Source: PALSA-555 sp035468285 (GTDB lineage Bacteria; Actinomycetota; Acidimicrobiia; IMCC26256; PALSA-555). From it: 64,000 bases of DNA. Positions 54,578 through 62,845 of this stretch are shown in pieces. The stretch spans positions 1 through 64,000 of the forward strand of contig DATISY010000071.1 of NCBI GenBank assembly GCA_035468285.1. Reading direction: 5' to 3'. Position 1 is the first letter of the stretch; each line of letters opens with the position of its first letter. Position numbers and translations under genes: made by a program. The notes beneath the pieces are model-generated. The model was not told the DNA's origin. It searched no databases and worked only from the letters and a program-made list of their open reading frames with translations.

Positions 54578-55768
54578 GTGCCGGGCACCGCCGACCTTCT
54601 CGTCGTGGGTGCCGGACCGGCCGGTGCGGCGGCCGCGATCACCGCCCGGGGCCACGGTCTCGAGGTCGCGCTGGTCGACAAGGCAGCCTTTCCGCGCGAC
54701 AAGACCTGTGGTGACGGACTCACCACCGCGGCCTTGGGCCGACTGGAGCGGCTCGGGGTCTCGGTCCCCGGGCTGGGGGTCGAGCCGGTCCGGTCGGTGG
54801 TGGTGGTCGCGCCCGATCACTGGCAGGTCGAGCTGCCGCTCCCGGCGGGAGGCTGGCATGCGACCGTGGTCGAGCGGTCGGTGCTGGACGCTGCGGTGCT
54901 GGACCGGGCCCGCGCCGTCGGGGTGTCGGTCCACGACGGCGTCGGGGTCGAGGCGGTCGCGGTTGACGGTGACACCGTCCGGGTGCGGACGAGCGACGAG
55001 ACGGAGTGGCAGGTCCCGTTCGTCGTCGCGGCCGACGGTCACTACTCGACGGTTCGGCGCCTGACGGCTCCCGCGGTCGAACCGGACCTGGGGGCCTGGC
55101 ACGCGGTGCGCCAGTACTTCGCGCACGTCGGGGACCCGCGGCTGTGGGTGCTGTTCGAGCGAGATCTCCTTCCCGGGTACGCGTGGGTGTTCCCGCTGCC
55201 CGACGGGCGGGCGAACGTCGGCTTCGGGGTGCTGCGCCGGGCCGGGCACGACGGGAAGGCGCTGAAGCGACTCTGGGGTGACCTGCTGGCGCGACCCGTG
55301 CTGCGCGCGGTGCTCGGGGCGCGCGCCGAACCCGAATCCCGGTACCGGGCGTGGCCGATCCCCACGGCGTACTCCGCGGCACGCCTGGTCGACGGACGGG
55401 TCCTCTACGCCGGCGACGCCGCCGCGGTCGTCGACCCGATGACCGGCGAGGGAATCGCGCAGGCGCTCGACACCGGCGTGTTCGCCGCGGACGCCATCGC
55501 GGCGGACGTCGACCCGAGCCGGGTCGGGGCCCACTACCGGGACACCGTCGACCGGGCGCTCGGGCGTGATCTCCGGTTCGCGGCGTTCCTGCAGCGGCTG
55601 CTGCAGTCCGGGATCGTCGCCAACGGGGCCATCCGAGCCGCGGGGCTGAGCCCGTGGACGCGCCGCAACTTTGCCCGCTGGATGTTCGAGGACTACCCGC
55701 GCGCCGCGCTCTTCACCCCCGACCGGTGGCGCCGCGACCTGTTCACTCCCAAGGGCGCGTTCACCTGA
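54578..55768 (+). CDS. Geranylgeranyl reductase family flavoprotein
   Basis: The 396-aa FAD protein has DLLVVGAGPAGAAAAITARG (Rossmann, residues 6-25), DKTCGDGLTTAALGRL with the GGR-type CGDG near 45, and YAGDAAAVVDPMTGEGIAQAL near 285 for FAD pyrophosphate binding. Members saturate prenyl chains of menaquinone, archaeal lipids or chlorophyll, or act on aromatic compounds. Divergence from etfBA suggests that ETF or quinone supplies electrons, which is inference. The GTG start begins the Rossmann fold almost at once; upstream frame has no better start. Confidence 0.85.
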   Translation: MPGTADLLVVGAGPAGAAAAITARGHGLEVALVDKAAFPRDKTCGDGLTTAALGRLERLGVSVPGLGVEPVRSVVVVAPDHWQVELPLPAGGWHATVVERSVLDAAVLDRARAVGVSVHDGVGVEAVAVDGDTVRVRTSDETEWQVPFVVAADGHYSTVRRLTAPAVEPDLGAWHAVRQYFAHVGDPRLWVLFERDLLPGYAWVFPLPDGRANVGFGVLRRAGHDGKALKRLWGDLLARPVLRAVLGARAEPESRYRAWPIPTAYSAARLVDGRVLYAGDAAAVVDPMTGEGIAQALDTGVFAADAIAADVDPSRVGAHYRDTVDRALGRDLRFAAFLQRLLQSGIVANGAIRAAGLSPWTRRNFARWMFEDYPRAALFTPDRWRRDLFTPKGAFT

Positions 55769-55780
55769 TCTTCGAGCCGG

Positions 55781-56833
55781 TCAGAGCGTGGCGACCTGCG
55801 CGGGGCCGTCCGGCTCGACGAGGACCTTCACATGGTGCTCCGCGGCGCCGAGGAGCTCGAACGCGGCCGCAACACCTTCGAAGCCGACCCGTCCTGTGAC
55901 CATCGGCGCGACGTCGAGACTCCCGTCATCAAGCGCGTGGAGCGTCGCGGTGAACTCGTCGTCGTCGTACGCGTACACGAACTGGACGTTGAGCTCCTTG
56001 ATGATCGCGAAGAGGGGACGGATCCGGTCGGGTTGCATGCACACCCCCGCGACCACGACTCGGGCCTGCGCGGGCGCAGCGACGATGACCTCGTCGAGCA
56101 TGCCGGGCACGCCAACCGCCTCGAAGATCACCACCGGGCGGCCCGCGGCGATGGTCTGCCACGCGTCGATCCCGGGCTCGTCGCGGGGGTCGACGACGAC
56201 GTGCGCGCCCAGCCGCTCAGCGAGGCCCCGCCGCTGGGCGGAGTAGTCGCACGCCACGATCGGTTCGACGCCGCGGGCGCGGAGCCACGCGATGAGCGCG
56301 AGGCCGATGGGCCCGCAGCCGACGACGAGCGCGGTGTCGCCGGCGGCGAGACGCGCCTTGTTCACAGCGTGGAGACCGACCGCCATCGGCTCGGTCAGCG
56401 CGGCGAGGCGCACGTCGAGGCCCCGGGGCACGCGGTGGCACAGGTCGGCGGTGAGCAGGAACCGTTCGCAGTACCCGGCGTAGTGGTCATTTGAGAACCC
56501 GAGCGCGACGAGCTCCGGTGGGCGCACCAGGTATGGCATCGACACAACCAGGTCACCCCGCTGGACGGGGGGGTCGCTGGTGCCGGCGCCGAAGTCGAGC
56601 ACCTCGCCGACCCACTCGTGGCCGAGATAGAAGTCGCCGTCGGGGTCGAAGCGGCCCTCGAGGCCCGACGCGGCCGCGACCTCGGGGAGCATCTCGGGGT
56701 GGGCCAGGGTGTGGAGGTCGGAGCCGCAGATGCCGCAGGCCCGGAGCGCGACGAGCGCCTCACCCGGAGCGGGTGTCGGCTCCGGGAACTCCTCGACGAG
56801 GAGGTGGTGACGGCGGGCGACGACCCCTCGCAC
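55781..56833 (-). CDS. Zinc-dependent medium-chain alcohol dehydrogenase
   Basis: This 350-aa MDR enzyme starts RGVVARRHHLLVEEFPEPTP. RACGICGSDLHTLAHPE near residue 32 carries the catalytic zinc Cys, LGHEWVGEVLDFG near 70 its Glu, and LVVGCGPIGLALIAWL near 168 is the NAD(P) loop. The usual structural zinc cluster of four cysteines is absent. The substrate is unknown; glucose/sorbitol-type and aldehyde-type enzymes are possible. GTG is 6 nt from TACGCT. Its promoter region overlaps that of the acyl-CoA dehydrogenase with a shared palindrome. Confidence 0.87.
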   Translation of the reverse strand: MRGVVARRHHLLVEEFPEPTPAPGEALVALRACGICGSDLHTLAHPEMLPEVAAASGLEGRFDPDGDFYLGHEWVGEVLDFGAGTSDPPVQRGDLVVSMPYLVRPPELVALGFSNDHYAGYCERFLLTADLCHRVPRGLDVRLAALTEPMAVGLHAVNKARLAAGDTALVVGCGPIGLALIAWLRARGVEPIVACDYSAQRRGLAERLGAHVVVDPRDEPGIDAWQTIAAGRPVVIFEAVGVPGMLDEVIVAAPAQARVVVAGVCMQPDRIRPLFAIIKELNVQFVYAYDDDEFTATLHALDDGSLDVAPMVTGRVGFEGVAAAFELLGAAEHHVKVLVEPDGPAQVATL

Positions 56834-56839
56834 GGGCGC

Positions 56840-56897
56840 AGCGTACGCCGAGCCGGGCGCCGGTCGGCTTGACCGGACGGCGGGACGCCACGACACT
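56840..56897. promoter_or_regulatory. Divergent promoter of the alcohol dehydrogenase and acyl-CoA dehydrogenase with a 6+6 palindrome
   Basis: On the minus strand TACGCT (56840-56845) is 6 nt from the dehydrogenase GTG. On the plus strand TTGACC (56869-56874), 17 bp and GACACT (56892-56897) lead to the ATG at 56905 after 7 nt. CCGGTC-N5-GACCGG (56860-56876) covers the plus -35 and the expected minus -35, a good place for a repressor. Confidence 0.55.
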
Positions 56898-56904
56898 CGC
56901 CGTC

Positions 56905-58149
56905 ATGTCGATCGACTTCACCCTCGCGCCCGACGTCGAGGCCATCCGCCTGCGGATCCGTGAGTTCATGGACGCCGAGGTGCGGCCTGCGGAGGAGAAG
57001 CTGTACGCCAACGCGCCCGGCGGCGAGCCCGACCGGCGCGACGTGGTCGGGATGATCATCGACCTGCGCCAGAAAGCCCAGGAGTGGGGCGTCTGGCTGC
57101 CCCACATGCCCAAGGAATGGGGTGGCCTCGGGCTCGGCATCACCGCGATGGCGTTCGTCTCCGCCGAAGCGGCCCGCACCACCTTCGGCCCGTTCGTCCT
57201 GAACGCCCAAGCCCCCGACGAGGGCAACCAGCACACCCTCTTGCACCACGGGAACGCCGACCAGCAGGAGCGCTACCTGCGACCCTCGGTCGAGGGTCGG
57301 GTCCGGTCCTGCTTCGCGATGACCGAGCCTGAGGTCGCGGGGTCCGACCCGACGGGGATCCGCACCTCAGCGGTGCTCGACGACGCCACCGGCGACTGGA
57401 TCGTGAACGGCCACAAGTGGTTCATCTCCGGAGCGAAAGGGGCCGGGTTCGCGATCCTCATCGCCAAGACCGACCCCGACGCGGACCCGCCCCAGGCGAG
57501 CAACACCGCGTTCCTCGTCGATCTCCCCGCGGAGGGCTGGGAGGTCGTCCGCGACATCGACACGATGGCCGGGCGCGGGAACCACTGCGAGATCCGCATC
57601 ACGGACCTGCGGGTCCCCGCTGCGAACATCCTCGGTGGCCGCGGCAACGGGCATCTGCTCGGGCAGGCCCGACTCGGCCCGGCTCGCCTCGCGCACTGCA
57701 TGCGGTGGATCGGACAGATCGAGACCGCGTTGGAGATGCTCGTCGACCGGGCCGAGAAGCGCGAGCTGCACGGCGAGCCGCTGGCCGAGAAGCAGGCGAT
57801 CCAGTGGATGATGGCCGACTCGGCGATGGAGCTCTACGGGGCCAAGCTCATGGTCCTCCACGCCGCGTACAAGATCGAGCACGAGCTCCCGTTCCGCCAA
57901 GAGGTGAGCTTCGCGAAGCATCACGTCGCGAACACGCTGTGGCGGGTCGTGGACCGGGCGGTGCAAGTCCACGGCGCGCTCGGCTACTCGACCGACACCC
58001 CGCTCGAGCGGATGTTGCGCCACGCCCGCTCGGCGCGGCTCGTCGACGGGGCCGACGAGGTCCATCAGGCCCTCATCGCCCGCAACCTGCGGGGCGCCTA
58101 CGCGGAGAGCGGATCGCTCAAAGCCGCCACCGGCGACCTCGAGCTCTGA
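56905..58149 (+). CDS. Acyl-CoA dehydrogenase, ACAD10/11-like
   Basis: The 414-aa flavoenzyme begins SIDFTLAPDVEAIRLRIREF. CFAMTEPEVAGSDPTGIRT near residue 138 binds FAD and substrate; VNGHKWFISGAKGAGFAIL near 168 is the beta domain; VQVHGALGYSTDTPLERMLR near 353 and LVDGADEVHQALIARNLRG near 378 end it. The catalytic position of ordinary acyl-CoA dehydrogenases (YEGT) reads VDGA, an Asp as in the ACAD10/11 subgroup. That subgroup removes phosphate from 4-phospho-hydroxyacyl-CoA in animals. Electrons would go to EtfBA. The kinase partner may be the protein at 48524. Confidence 0.88.
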   Translation: MSIDFTLAPDVEAIRLRIREFMDAEVRPAEEKLYANAPGGEPDRRDVVGMIIDLRQKAQEWGVWLPHMPKEWGGLGLGITAMAFVSAEAARTTFGPFVLNAQAPDEGNQHTLLHHGNADQQERYLRPSVEGRVRSCFAMTEPEVAGSDPTGIRTSAVLDDATGDWIVNGHKWFISGAKGAGFAILIAKTDPDADPPQASNTAFLVDLPAEGWEVVRDIDTMAGRGNHCEIRITDLRVPAANILGGRGNGHLLGQARLGPARLAHCMRWIGQIETALEMLVDRAEKRELHGEPLAEKQAIQWMMADSAMELYGAKLMVLHAAYKIEHELPFRQEVSFAKHHVANTLWRVVDRAVQVHGALGYSTDTPLERMLRHARSARLVDGADEVHQALIARNLRGAYAESGSLKAATGDLEL

Positions 58150-58212
58150 GCCGCCGGGCCTGCGGAAGCGGGGACTCGCCCGGCGGATACGCGATCGGTG
58201 GGGGCAGGTTCC

Positions 58213-58218
58213 TACACT
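58213..58218 (+). promoter_or_regulatory. Candidate -10 box of the 2-oxoglutarate oxygenase gene
   Basis: TACACT lies 6 nt before the ATG at 58225; this supports ATG over an in-frame GTG 27 bp upstream. Confidence 0.5.
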
Positions 58219-58224
58219 CTGCGC

Positions 58225-58941
58225 ATGCCCCAAACGGCCGAGAGGCTCCGCGAGGTCCTGAAGACGCCGCACTGGTCGAGCGGCATCCCGCTCGACACTC
58301 CCCACCCGCGGCTGGGCGCGCTCGCCGAGCACGGGTACGTCGTGCTGCGTGACCTCGATCCCCCGATCGACGAGCGCGAGTACCTCGGCCTCGAGTACAT
58401 GGACTGGAAGAGCGGCGGCGACACGAACTTCGCGCCGATCGCCACCGCGGACGGCGAGCTCGACTGCCAGGGCTTCTGGAAGCAAGGTGACGAACGCCCC
58501 GACCGCGGTGGGCGGTGGACGTCGAACGCGGCCCAGTGCCCCACGATCGTCGCCCAGGTCGAAGCGGTCGGCTCGGACTTCGGTCGGGTCCGGGTCATCC
58601 GCCTCGAGCCTCAGAGCTACGAGGACGCGCTCCGTCACATCCATCGCGACGACAACAACCGGTTCAACCCCGACCAGGAAGGTTGGGTCGTCCGCTCCTG
58701 GGTCGAGCTCACCGACAACCCCGACAGCTTCATGGTCCTCATGGAGCAAGGCCCCGACGGGCTTCCCGACGCCAGCACCGAGGTCCACCTCCCCCTGCAC
58801 CGCGGGGCCCGCTTCGTCGTCGACACGCAGCGGCTGTGGCACGTCGTCGCGCACCCAGGACGCGAGACGCGATACGCCCTGATCTCGAGCTTCACCACCG
58901 GCCCCAACCTCGACGCCTGGATCGCCGCCGAACGCGCCTGA
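58225..58941 (+). CDS. Putative 2-oxoglutarate/Fe(II)-dependent oxygenase
   Basis: The 238-aa protein has a plausible facial triad: HIHRDDNNRF (HxD, near residue 136), then LWHVVAHPGRETRYALISSF near 205-224 with the distal His and the 2-oxoglutarate-binding Arg. The spacing and surrounding strands suggest a double-stranded beta-helix of the aspartyl/asparaginyl-hydroxylase or phytanoyl-like kind, but I do not recognise the family with certainty. EYLGLEYMDWKSGGDTNFAPI is a distinctive conserved-looking segment near 52. It lies between the acyl-CoA dehydrogenase and a monooxygenase, so a lipid hydroxylation role is inferred. Confidence 0.55.
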   Translation: MPQTAERLREVLKTPHWSSGIPLDTPHPRLGALAEHGYVVLRDLDPPIDEREYLGLEYMDWKSGGDTNFAPIATADGELDCQGFWKQGDERPDRGGRWTSNAAQCPTIVAQVEAVGSDFGRVRVIRLEPQSYEDALRHIHRDDNNRFNPDQEGWVVRSWVELTDNPDSFMVLMEQGPDGLPDASTEVHLPLHRGARFVVDTQRLWHVVAHPGRETRYALISSFTTGPNLDAWIAAERA

Positions 58942-58954
58942 TCGGCGGACGGCT

Positions 58955-58960
58955 TACGAT
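58955..58960 (+). promoter_or_regulatory. Candidate -10 box of the LLM monooxygenase gene
   Basis: TACGAT lies 6 nt before the GTG at 58967. Confidence 0.5.
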
Positions 58961-58966
58961 CCCGAG

Positions 58967-60121
58967 GTGCGCTTCGGCACCTTCCTCGCCCCGTTCCACG
59001 ACGTCGGGCAGAACCCGACACTGGCCCTCGAGCGCGACCTGGACCTGCTCGTGCACCTCGACCGGCTCGGGTTCGACGAAGCCTGGATCGGTGAGCACCA
59101 CTCCGGCGGGTTCGAGCTGATCGCGTCCCCGGAAGTGTTCATCGCCACCGCGGCGGAACGCACCCGGCACCTGCACCTGGGAAGCGGCGTGAACTCGCTC
59201 CCCTACCACCAGCCCCTCATGCTCGCCGACCGGTTCGTGCTGCTCGACCACCTCACCCGGGGTCGGGCCATCCTCGGCTGCGGGCCCGGTCAGCTCACCT
59301 CCGACGCGTTGATGATGGGCATCCCGCCCGACACCCAGCGGCCGCGCATGGAAGAGGCCCTCGACGTGATCGTGCGGCTCCTTCGGGGCGAGACCGTCAC
59401 CGCGCACACCGACTGGTTCACGCTCGATGACGCCCGCCTGCAGCTCGCGCCCTACTCACCCGACGGCATCGACATGGCCGTCGCCGCGTCGTTCTCCCCC
59501 GCGGGCCCTCGGGCCGCCGGCCGGTACGGGCTCGGTTTGCTGTCGATCGGCGCGACGACCGAGATCGGCTTCGACGTCCTCGCCCAGCACTGGGATGTCA
59601 TGGAGCAACGGGCTGCGGAGTTCGGTCAGCGCGCTGACCGCGCGCGGTGGCGCCTCGTCGGGCCGATGCACCTGGCCGACACGAAGGACCAGGCTCGCCG
59701 CGACGTCGAGTTCGGCATCCTTCCGTTCGCGCGGTACTTCCGGCACGTGCTGCCGGCAAGTCCGGTGGGTGACGCCGACGACGTGCCCGGCATCCTCGAG
59801 TACTGCGACCAGACCGGATTCGCCGTGATCGGCACACCCGACGACGCCATCCGCCAGCTCGAGCGTCTCGAGGAGCAGTCCGGTGGGTTCGGGACCTTCC
59901 TCGTGTTCGGCCACGAGTGGGCCGACCGGGAGGCGACCTTCAAGAGCTACGAGCTCTTCGCCCGGTACGTCATGCCACACTTCCAGGGTCAGCTGGAGCC
60001 GATCCGTCACTCCTACGACTGGGTGGCGGGCAGCGGCGGACGGTTCGTCAACGCGGCGACGAACGCCATCAACAAGGCCATCGAGGATCACGCCGCCGAG
60101 CGAGCAGTCCGCTCGACCTAG
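58967..60121 (+). CDS. LLM-class flavin-dependent monooxygenase (LimB/luciferase-like)
   Basis: The 384-aa protein begins RFGTFLAPFHDVGQNPTLALERD and has GFDEAWIGEHHSGGFELIASPEVF near residue 35, the EHH signature of FMN-dependent luciferase-like monooxygenases. YHQPLMLADRFVLLDHLTRGR near 82 and ILGCGPGQLTSDALMMGI near 104 continue the barrel. It resembles limonene monooxygenase and related enzymes that use reduced FMN from a separate reductase. The substrate is unknown, probably a terpenoid or lipid. Its stop overlaps that of the NTF2-like gene (CTAG). Confidence 0.85.
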   Translation: MRFGTFLAPFHDVGQNPTLALERDLDLLVHLDRLGFDEAWIGEHHSGGFELIASPEVFIATAAERTRHLHLGSGVNSLPYHQPLMLADRFVLLDHLTRGRAILGCGPGQLTSDALMMGIPPDTQRPRMEEALDVIVRLLRGETVTAHTDWFTLDDARLQLAPYSPDGIDMAVAASFSPAGPRAAGRYGLGLLSIGATTEIGFDVLAQHWDVMEQRAAEFGQRADRARWRLVGPMHLADTKDQARRDVEFGILPFARYFRHVLPASPVGDADDVPGILEYCDQTGFAVIGTPDDAIRQLERLEEQSGGFGTFLVFGHEWADREATFKSYELFARYVMPHFQGQLEPIRHSYDWVAGSGGRFVNAATNAINKAIEDHAAERAVRST

Positions 60122-60546
60122 ACGGCGTCACCCGCGACGGGGGAACCGTGGTGGTGCACCATGCGCCACTGTCGGCCGTCGTGCACGAACACGTTCGTCG
60201 CCGCGACCCGGGCGCCGGACAGCGCGTCGCTGTCCGCGCCGCCCTCACCGGACGCGCCCTGCAGGATGTTCTCGTCGAGCGTGACGATCGCGACGCCGTC
60301 AAGGACGAGGATCTGTTCCTCGGTGAGGACGAACTGGATGTAGTCGGTGTTGGCGAAGATCGCCTCCCACGAGCCCAGCACCTTCGCCCACCCGTACAGC
60401 GTCGGCCACCCCGGGTGCGTGACCCGGGCCCGCTCGGTGCGGTCCCAGACGCCAGCCATCGCGTCAAGATCACCCCGCTCGAACGCGGAGTAGAAGGCGC
60501 TGTTCGCGGAGCGGACTTCGTCCTCGACGGTCACGGCGAGCATCAT
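60118..60546 (-). CDS. SnoaL/NTF2-like protein
   Basis: This 142-aa protein has the cone-shaped NTF2 fold pattern: FYSAFERGDLDAMAGVWDRT near residue 18, HPGWPTLYGWAKVLGSWEAIF near 44, and GRQWRMVHHHGSPV at the end. Members are isomerases, hydratases or ligand-binding proteins. Many actinobacterial copies with WDRTERARVTHPGW-type motifs carry no assigned activity. ATG is followed by a second ATG; either may be used. The start is 8 bp from the start of the hydrolase gene on the other strand. Confidence 0.8.
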   Translation of the reverse strand: MMLAVTVEDEVRSANSAFYSAFERGDLDAMAGVWDRTERARVTHPGWPTLYGWAKVLGSWEAIFANTDYIQFVLTEEQILVLDGVAIVTLDENILQGASGEGGADSDALSGARVAATNVFVHDGRQWRMVHHHGSPVAGDAV

Positions 60547-60554
60547 GGCGGGCC

Positions 60555-61418
60555 GTGCCCCCCGTGTCGACGATCGTGCGCGTCGGCGCCTATGACCTGG
60601 CGTGCCACGACTGGGGTGGCGTCGGTGACCCCGTCGTCCTCGCGCACGCCACCGGCTTCCACGGGGTCGTGTGGCGTCCCGTCGCGGAGCGCCTCGTCAC
60701 GGCGGGCAGGCGTGTCTGGTCCTTCGACTTCCGAGGCCACGGTGACAGCGACCGCTCCCGGGAGGGGTACGCGTGGGAGCGATTCGCCGACGACGTCAGC
60801 GGCCTCCTCGCGTCCCTCGGGCTCGCGTCGGACCCCCGGCTGCTGACCGTCGGGCACTCGAAGGGCGCGACCGCGCTCCTCCTCGCCGAGGCCGCCCAGC
60901 CCGGCCTCATCGGGCGGGCCTGGTGCTTCGAGCCAGTCGTCATCCCCGGCGACCCGACCGCCCCCGACCCGACGTTCCCGCTCGCGGTGGGTGCCCGCCG
61001 GCGCCGCGCCACCTGGGACACGCCCGACGACGCCTACCGCTCGTGGGCGGCACGGCCACCGTTCGCGGCGCTGCACCCCGACGCGCTCGCCGCCTACGTC
61101 GAGTTCGGCCTGCGGCGACGCCCCGACGGCCGCTGGGACCTGAAGTGCGCACCCACCGACGAGGCCGCCACGTACGCCCACGGCCCCGCGCACGGCCTCT
61201 GGACCGCGTTGCCCGCGATACGCGCCACGGTCCGGGTGGTGTGCGGCGAACGGACCGACGCCGTCCCCGCCCGCCTCGCGGAGCGGATCGCCGCGCGCCT
61301 GGAACACGGGAGCGCCGAGGTCATGACCGGCGTCGGTCACTTCGGACCCCTCGAGGATCCCGACGCTGCGGTGGCGTCCATCCTCGCCTTCGACGAGGCC
61401 ACCACGCCGCCCGGCTAG
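60555..61418 (+). CDS. Alpha/beta-fold hydrolase
   Basis: The 287-aa enzyme has the oxyanion region VVLAHATGFHGVVWRPVAERL near residue 27, WSFDFRGHGDSD near 55, the nucleophile elbow VGHSKGATALLLAEAA near 99 (GHSKG), an acidic residue in VVCGERTDAVP near 230 and the catalytic His in GVGHFGPLEDP near 259. It could be an esterase, lactonase or C-C hydrolase. GTG is the start. The stop shares CTAG with the ClC gene end. Confidence 0.85.
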   Translation: MPPVSTIVRVGAYDLACHDWGGVGDPVVLAHATGFHGVVWRPVAERLVTAGRRVWSFDFRGHGDSDRSREGYAWERFADDVSGLLASLGLASDPRLLTVGHSKGATALLLAEAAQPGLIGRAWCFEPVVIPGDPTAPDPTFPLAVGARRRRATWDTPDDAYRSWAARPPFAALHPDALAAYVEFGLRRRPDGRWDLKCAPTDEAATYAHGPAHGLWTALPAIRATVRVVCGERTDAVPARLAERIAARLEHGSAEVMTGVGHFGPLEDPDAAVASILAFDEATTPPG

Positions 61419-62752
61419 TCGCGGGCAGGCGGGTCGACGTCTCGCTCCTCGCCTGGGCTGTCGGGGGAACCCGGCTCCGAACCGTCGTGTCCCCGGGCCC
61501 GTTGCGTCTCGATCATCGCCACACGGCTCGTCAGGAACAGGGCCACCATCGCTGCGAGCAGGACCGGCGGCAGCAATCGCACGCCGATCATCTCCGCCAC
61601 GACGAGGCTCGACCCGAACGGGGTCTTGGTGACGCCCACGTTGACCGCCACCATGCACGCCGCGATCGCGACCACCCGGTCGACGCCAAGCAGCTGATGC
61701 GCCACCTCGCCGAGTGCCGCACCGACGAAGAACAACGGGATGATGAATCCGCCCCGCCATCCCGACGACACGATCATCGACGACGCCACCAGCTTCACGA
61801 CCGCGGCCAGAAGGAGCGTCGCGACCGCCAGCTTCGCGGTCGCCACCGTTTGGATCTGTCCCTCACCAAACGTCAGCGCGTACGGGCTCAGCAGCGCCAA
61901 GGCCCCGAGCGTGGCCCCGCCCAGTGCCGGTCGGGCCACCGCCGGAAGACGGCGGAAGCACTGGCGGAAAACCTTCGCCAAGACCGTGAACCCACCAGCG
62001 GCGAGGGCGCCGAGCACCCCGGCGCCGACGCCGACCGCGAGGTCGACGGCACGGAGCGCGTGCGGCTCGGGGAACCGCCAGATCGGATGGAACCCGAACC
62101 CGGTCACCGCCGCGTACACCACGTAGCCCGACAGGGAGCCAATCGCCGCCGGCAACAGCGCCTCGTAGTACTGCAGACCTCGACGGTGCAGGATCTCGAG
62201 GGCGAAGATCGCCGACCCGAACGGCGCGCCGAACAGGACGGTGAAGCCGGCCGCCATCCCCGTGATGGTCAGGACCCGCGTGTCGGGCACAGCGAGGTTC
62301 CGGCGGCGGGCAATCCACGTCCCAATGGCGCCGGTCGTCTGCACGAGCGGCGCCTCGGGCCCGATCGCGCTCCCCGCCCCGATTCCCAGGAGCGAGATTG
62401 GGATCAGGGAGCGCAGCTCCCGCAGGTCGGATCGGCCCCCCGTCACATGGATGTTGTCGACGAGCAGCTCGACGTCCCCCGGGTTGCCGAGTGTCATCGT
62501 GAGCATCCCGATCGTGATCCCCACGCCGGTCAGGACCACGACATCGGCCGCCTCGCTGAACCCGCCCGGGCCCAAGAGGTGCGTCACGAGCCGCAAGGTC
62601 TCGACGTAGGCCGCGCCCACTAGCCCCGAACCGAGACCCACGAGGACGACGAACCACCACAGGCCCTGCCGGGCACGAACCACCGACGCGAACCCCCACG
62701 TTCGTGCGGCGAATGGCCCGCGACCCCCGTTGGCGCGCGAACGACGTTTCAT
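61415..62752 (-). CDS. ClC-family chloride channel/transporter
   Basis: The 445-aa protein has about ten membrane helices. The anion-pathway motifs are SAIGPEAPLVQTTGAIGTW near residue 118 (G-P-E-A-P in place of GREGP, with the gating Glu kept) and SGWRGGFIIPLFFVGAALGE near 329 (GxFxP). TKTPFGSSLVVAEM near 377 is another family block. It may exchange chloride for protons or act as a channel. The C-terminus is acidic and Pro-rich with no CBS domains. ATG is 8 nt from TATCCT in an unusually AT-rich patch. Confidence 0.9.
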   Translation of the reverse strand: MKRRSRANGGRGPFAARTWGFASVVRARQGLWWFVVLVGLGSGLVGAAYVETLRLVTHLLGPGGFSEAADVVVLTGVGITIGMLTMTLGNPGDVELLVDNIHVTGGRSDLRELRSLIPISLLGIGAGSAIGPEAPLVQTTGAIGTWIARRRNLAVPDTRVLTITGMAAGFTVLFGAPFGSAIFALEILHRRGLQYYEALLPAAIGSLSGYVVYAAVTGFGFHPIWRFPEPHALRAVDLAVGVGAGVLGALAAGGFTVLAKVFRQCFRRLPAVARPALGGATLGALALLSPYALTFGEGQIQTVATAKLAVATLLLAAVVKLVASSMIVSSGWRGGFIIPLFFVGAALGEVAHQLLGVDRVVAIAACMVAVNVGVTKTPFGSSLVVAEMIGVRLLPPVLLAAMVALFLTSRVAMIETQRARGHDGSEPGSPDSPGEERDVDPPARD

Positions 62753-62760
62753 ATCGTAAT

Positions 62761-62766
62761 AGGATA
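62761..62766 (-). promoter_or_regulatory. Candidate -10 box of the ClC gene
   Basis: TATCCT lies 8 nt before the ATG at 62752, inside the most AT-rich short stretch of the window. Confidence 0.45.
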
Positions 62767-62845
62767 TTCCGCTTGGGGGCGAAGCCCGGCGTCGGCGCGA
62801 AAGTGTGAGACGGACGCGACGCGGCCGACAGCGACGGGAGGCCAC

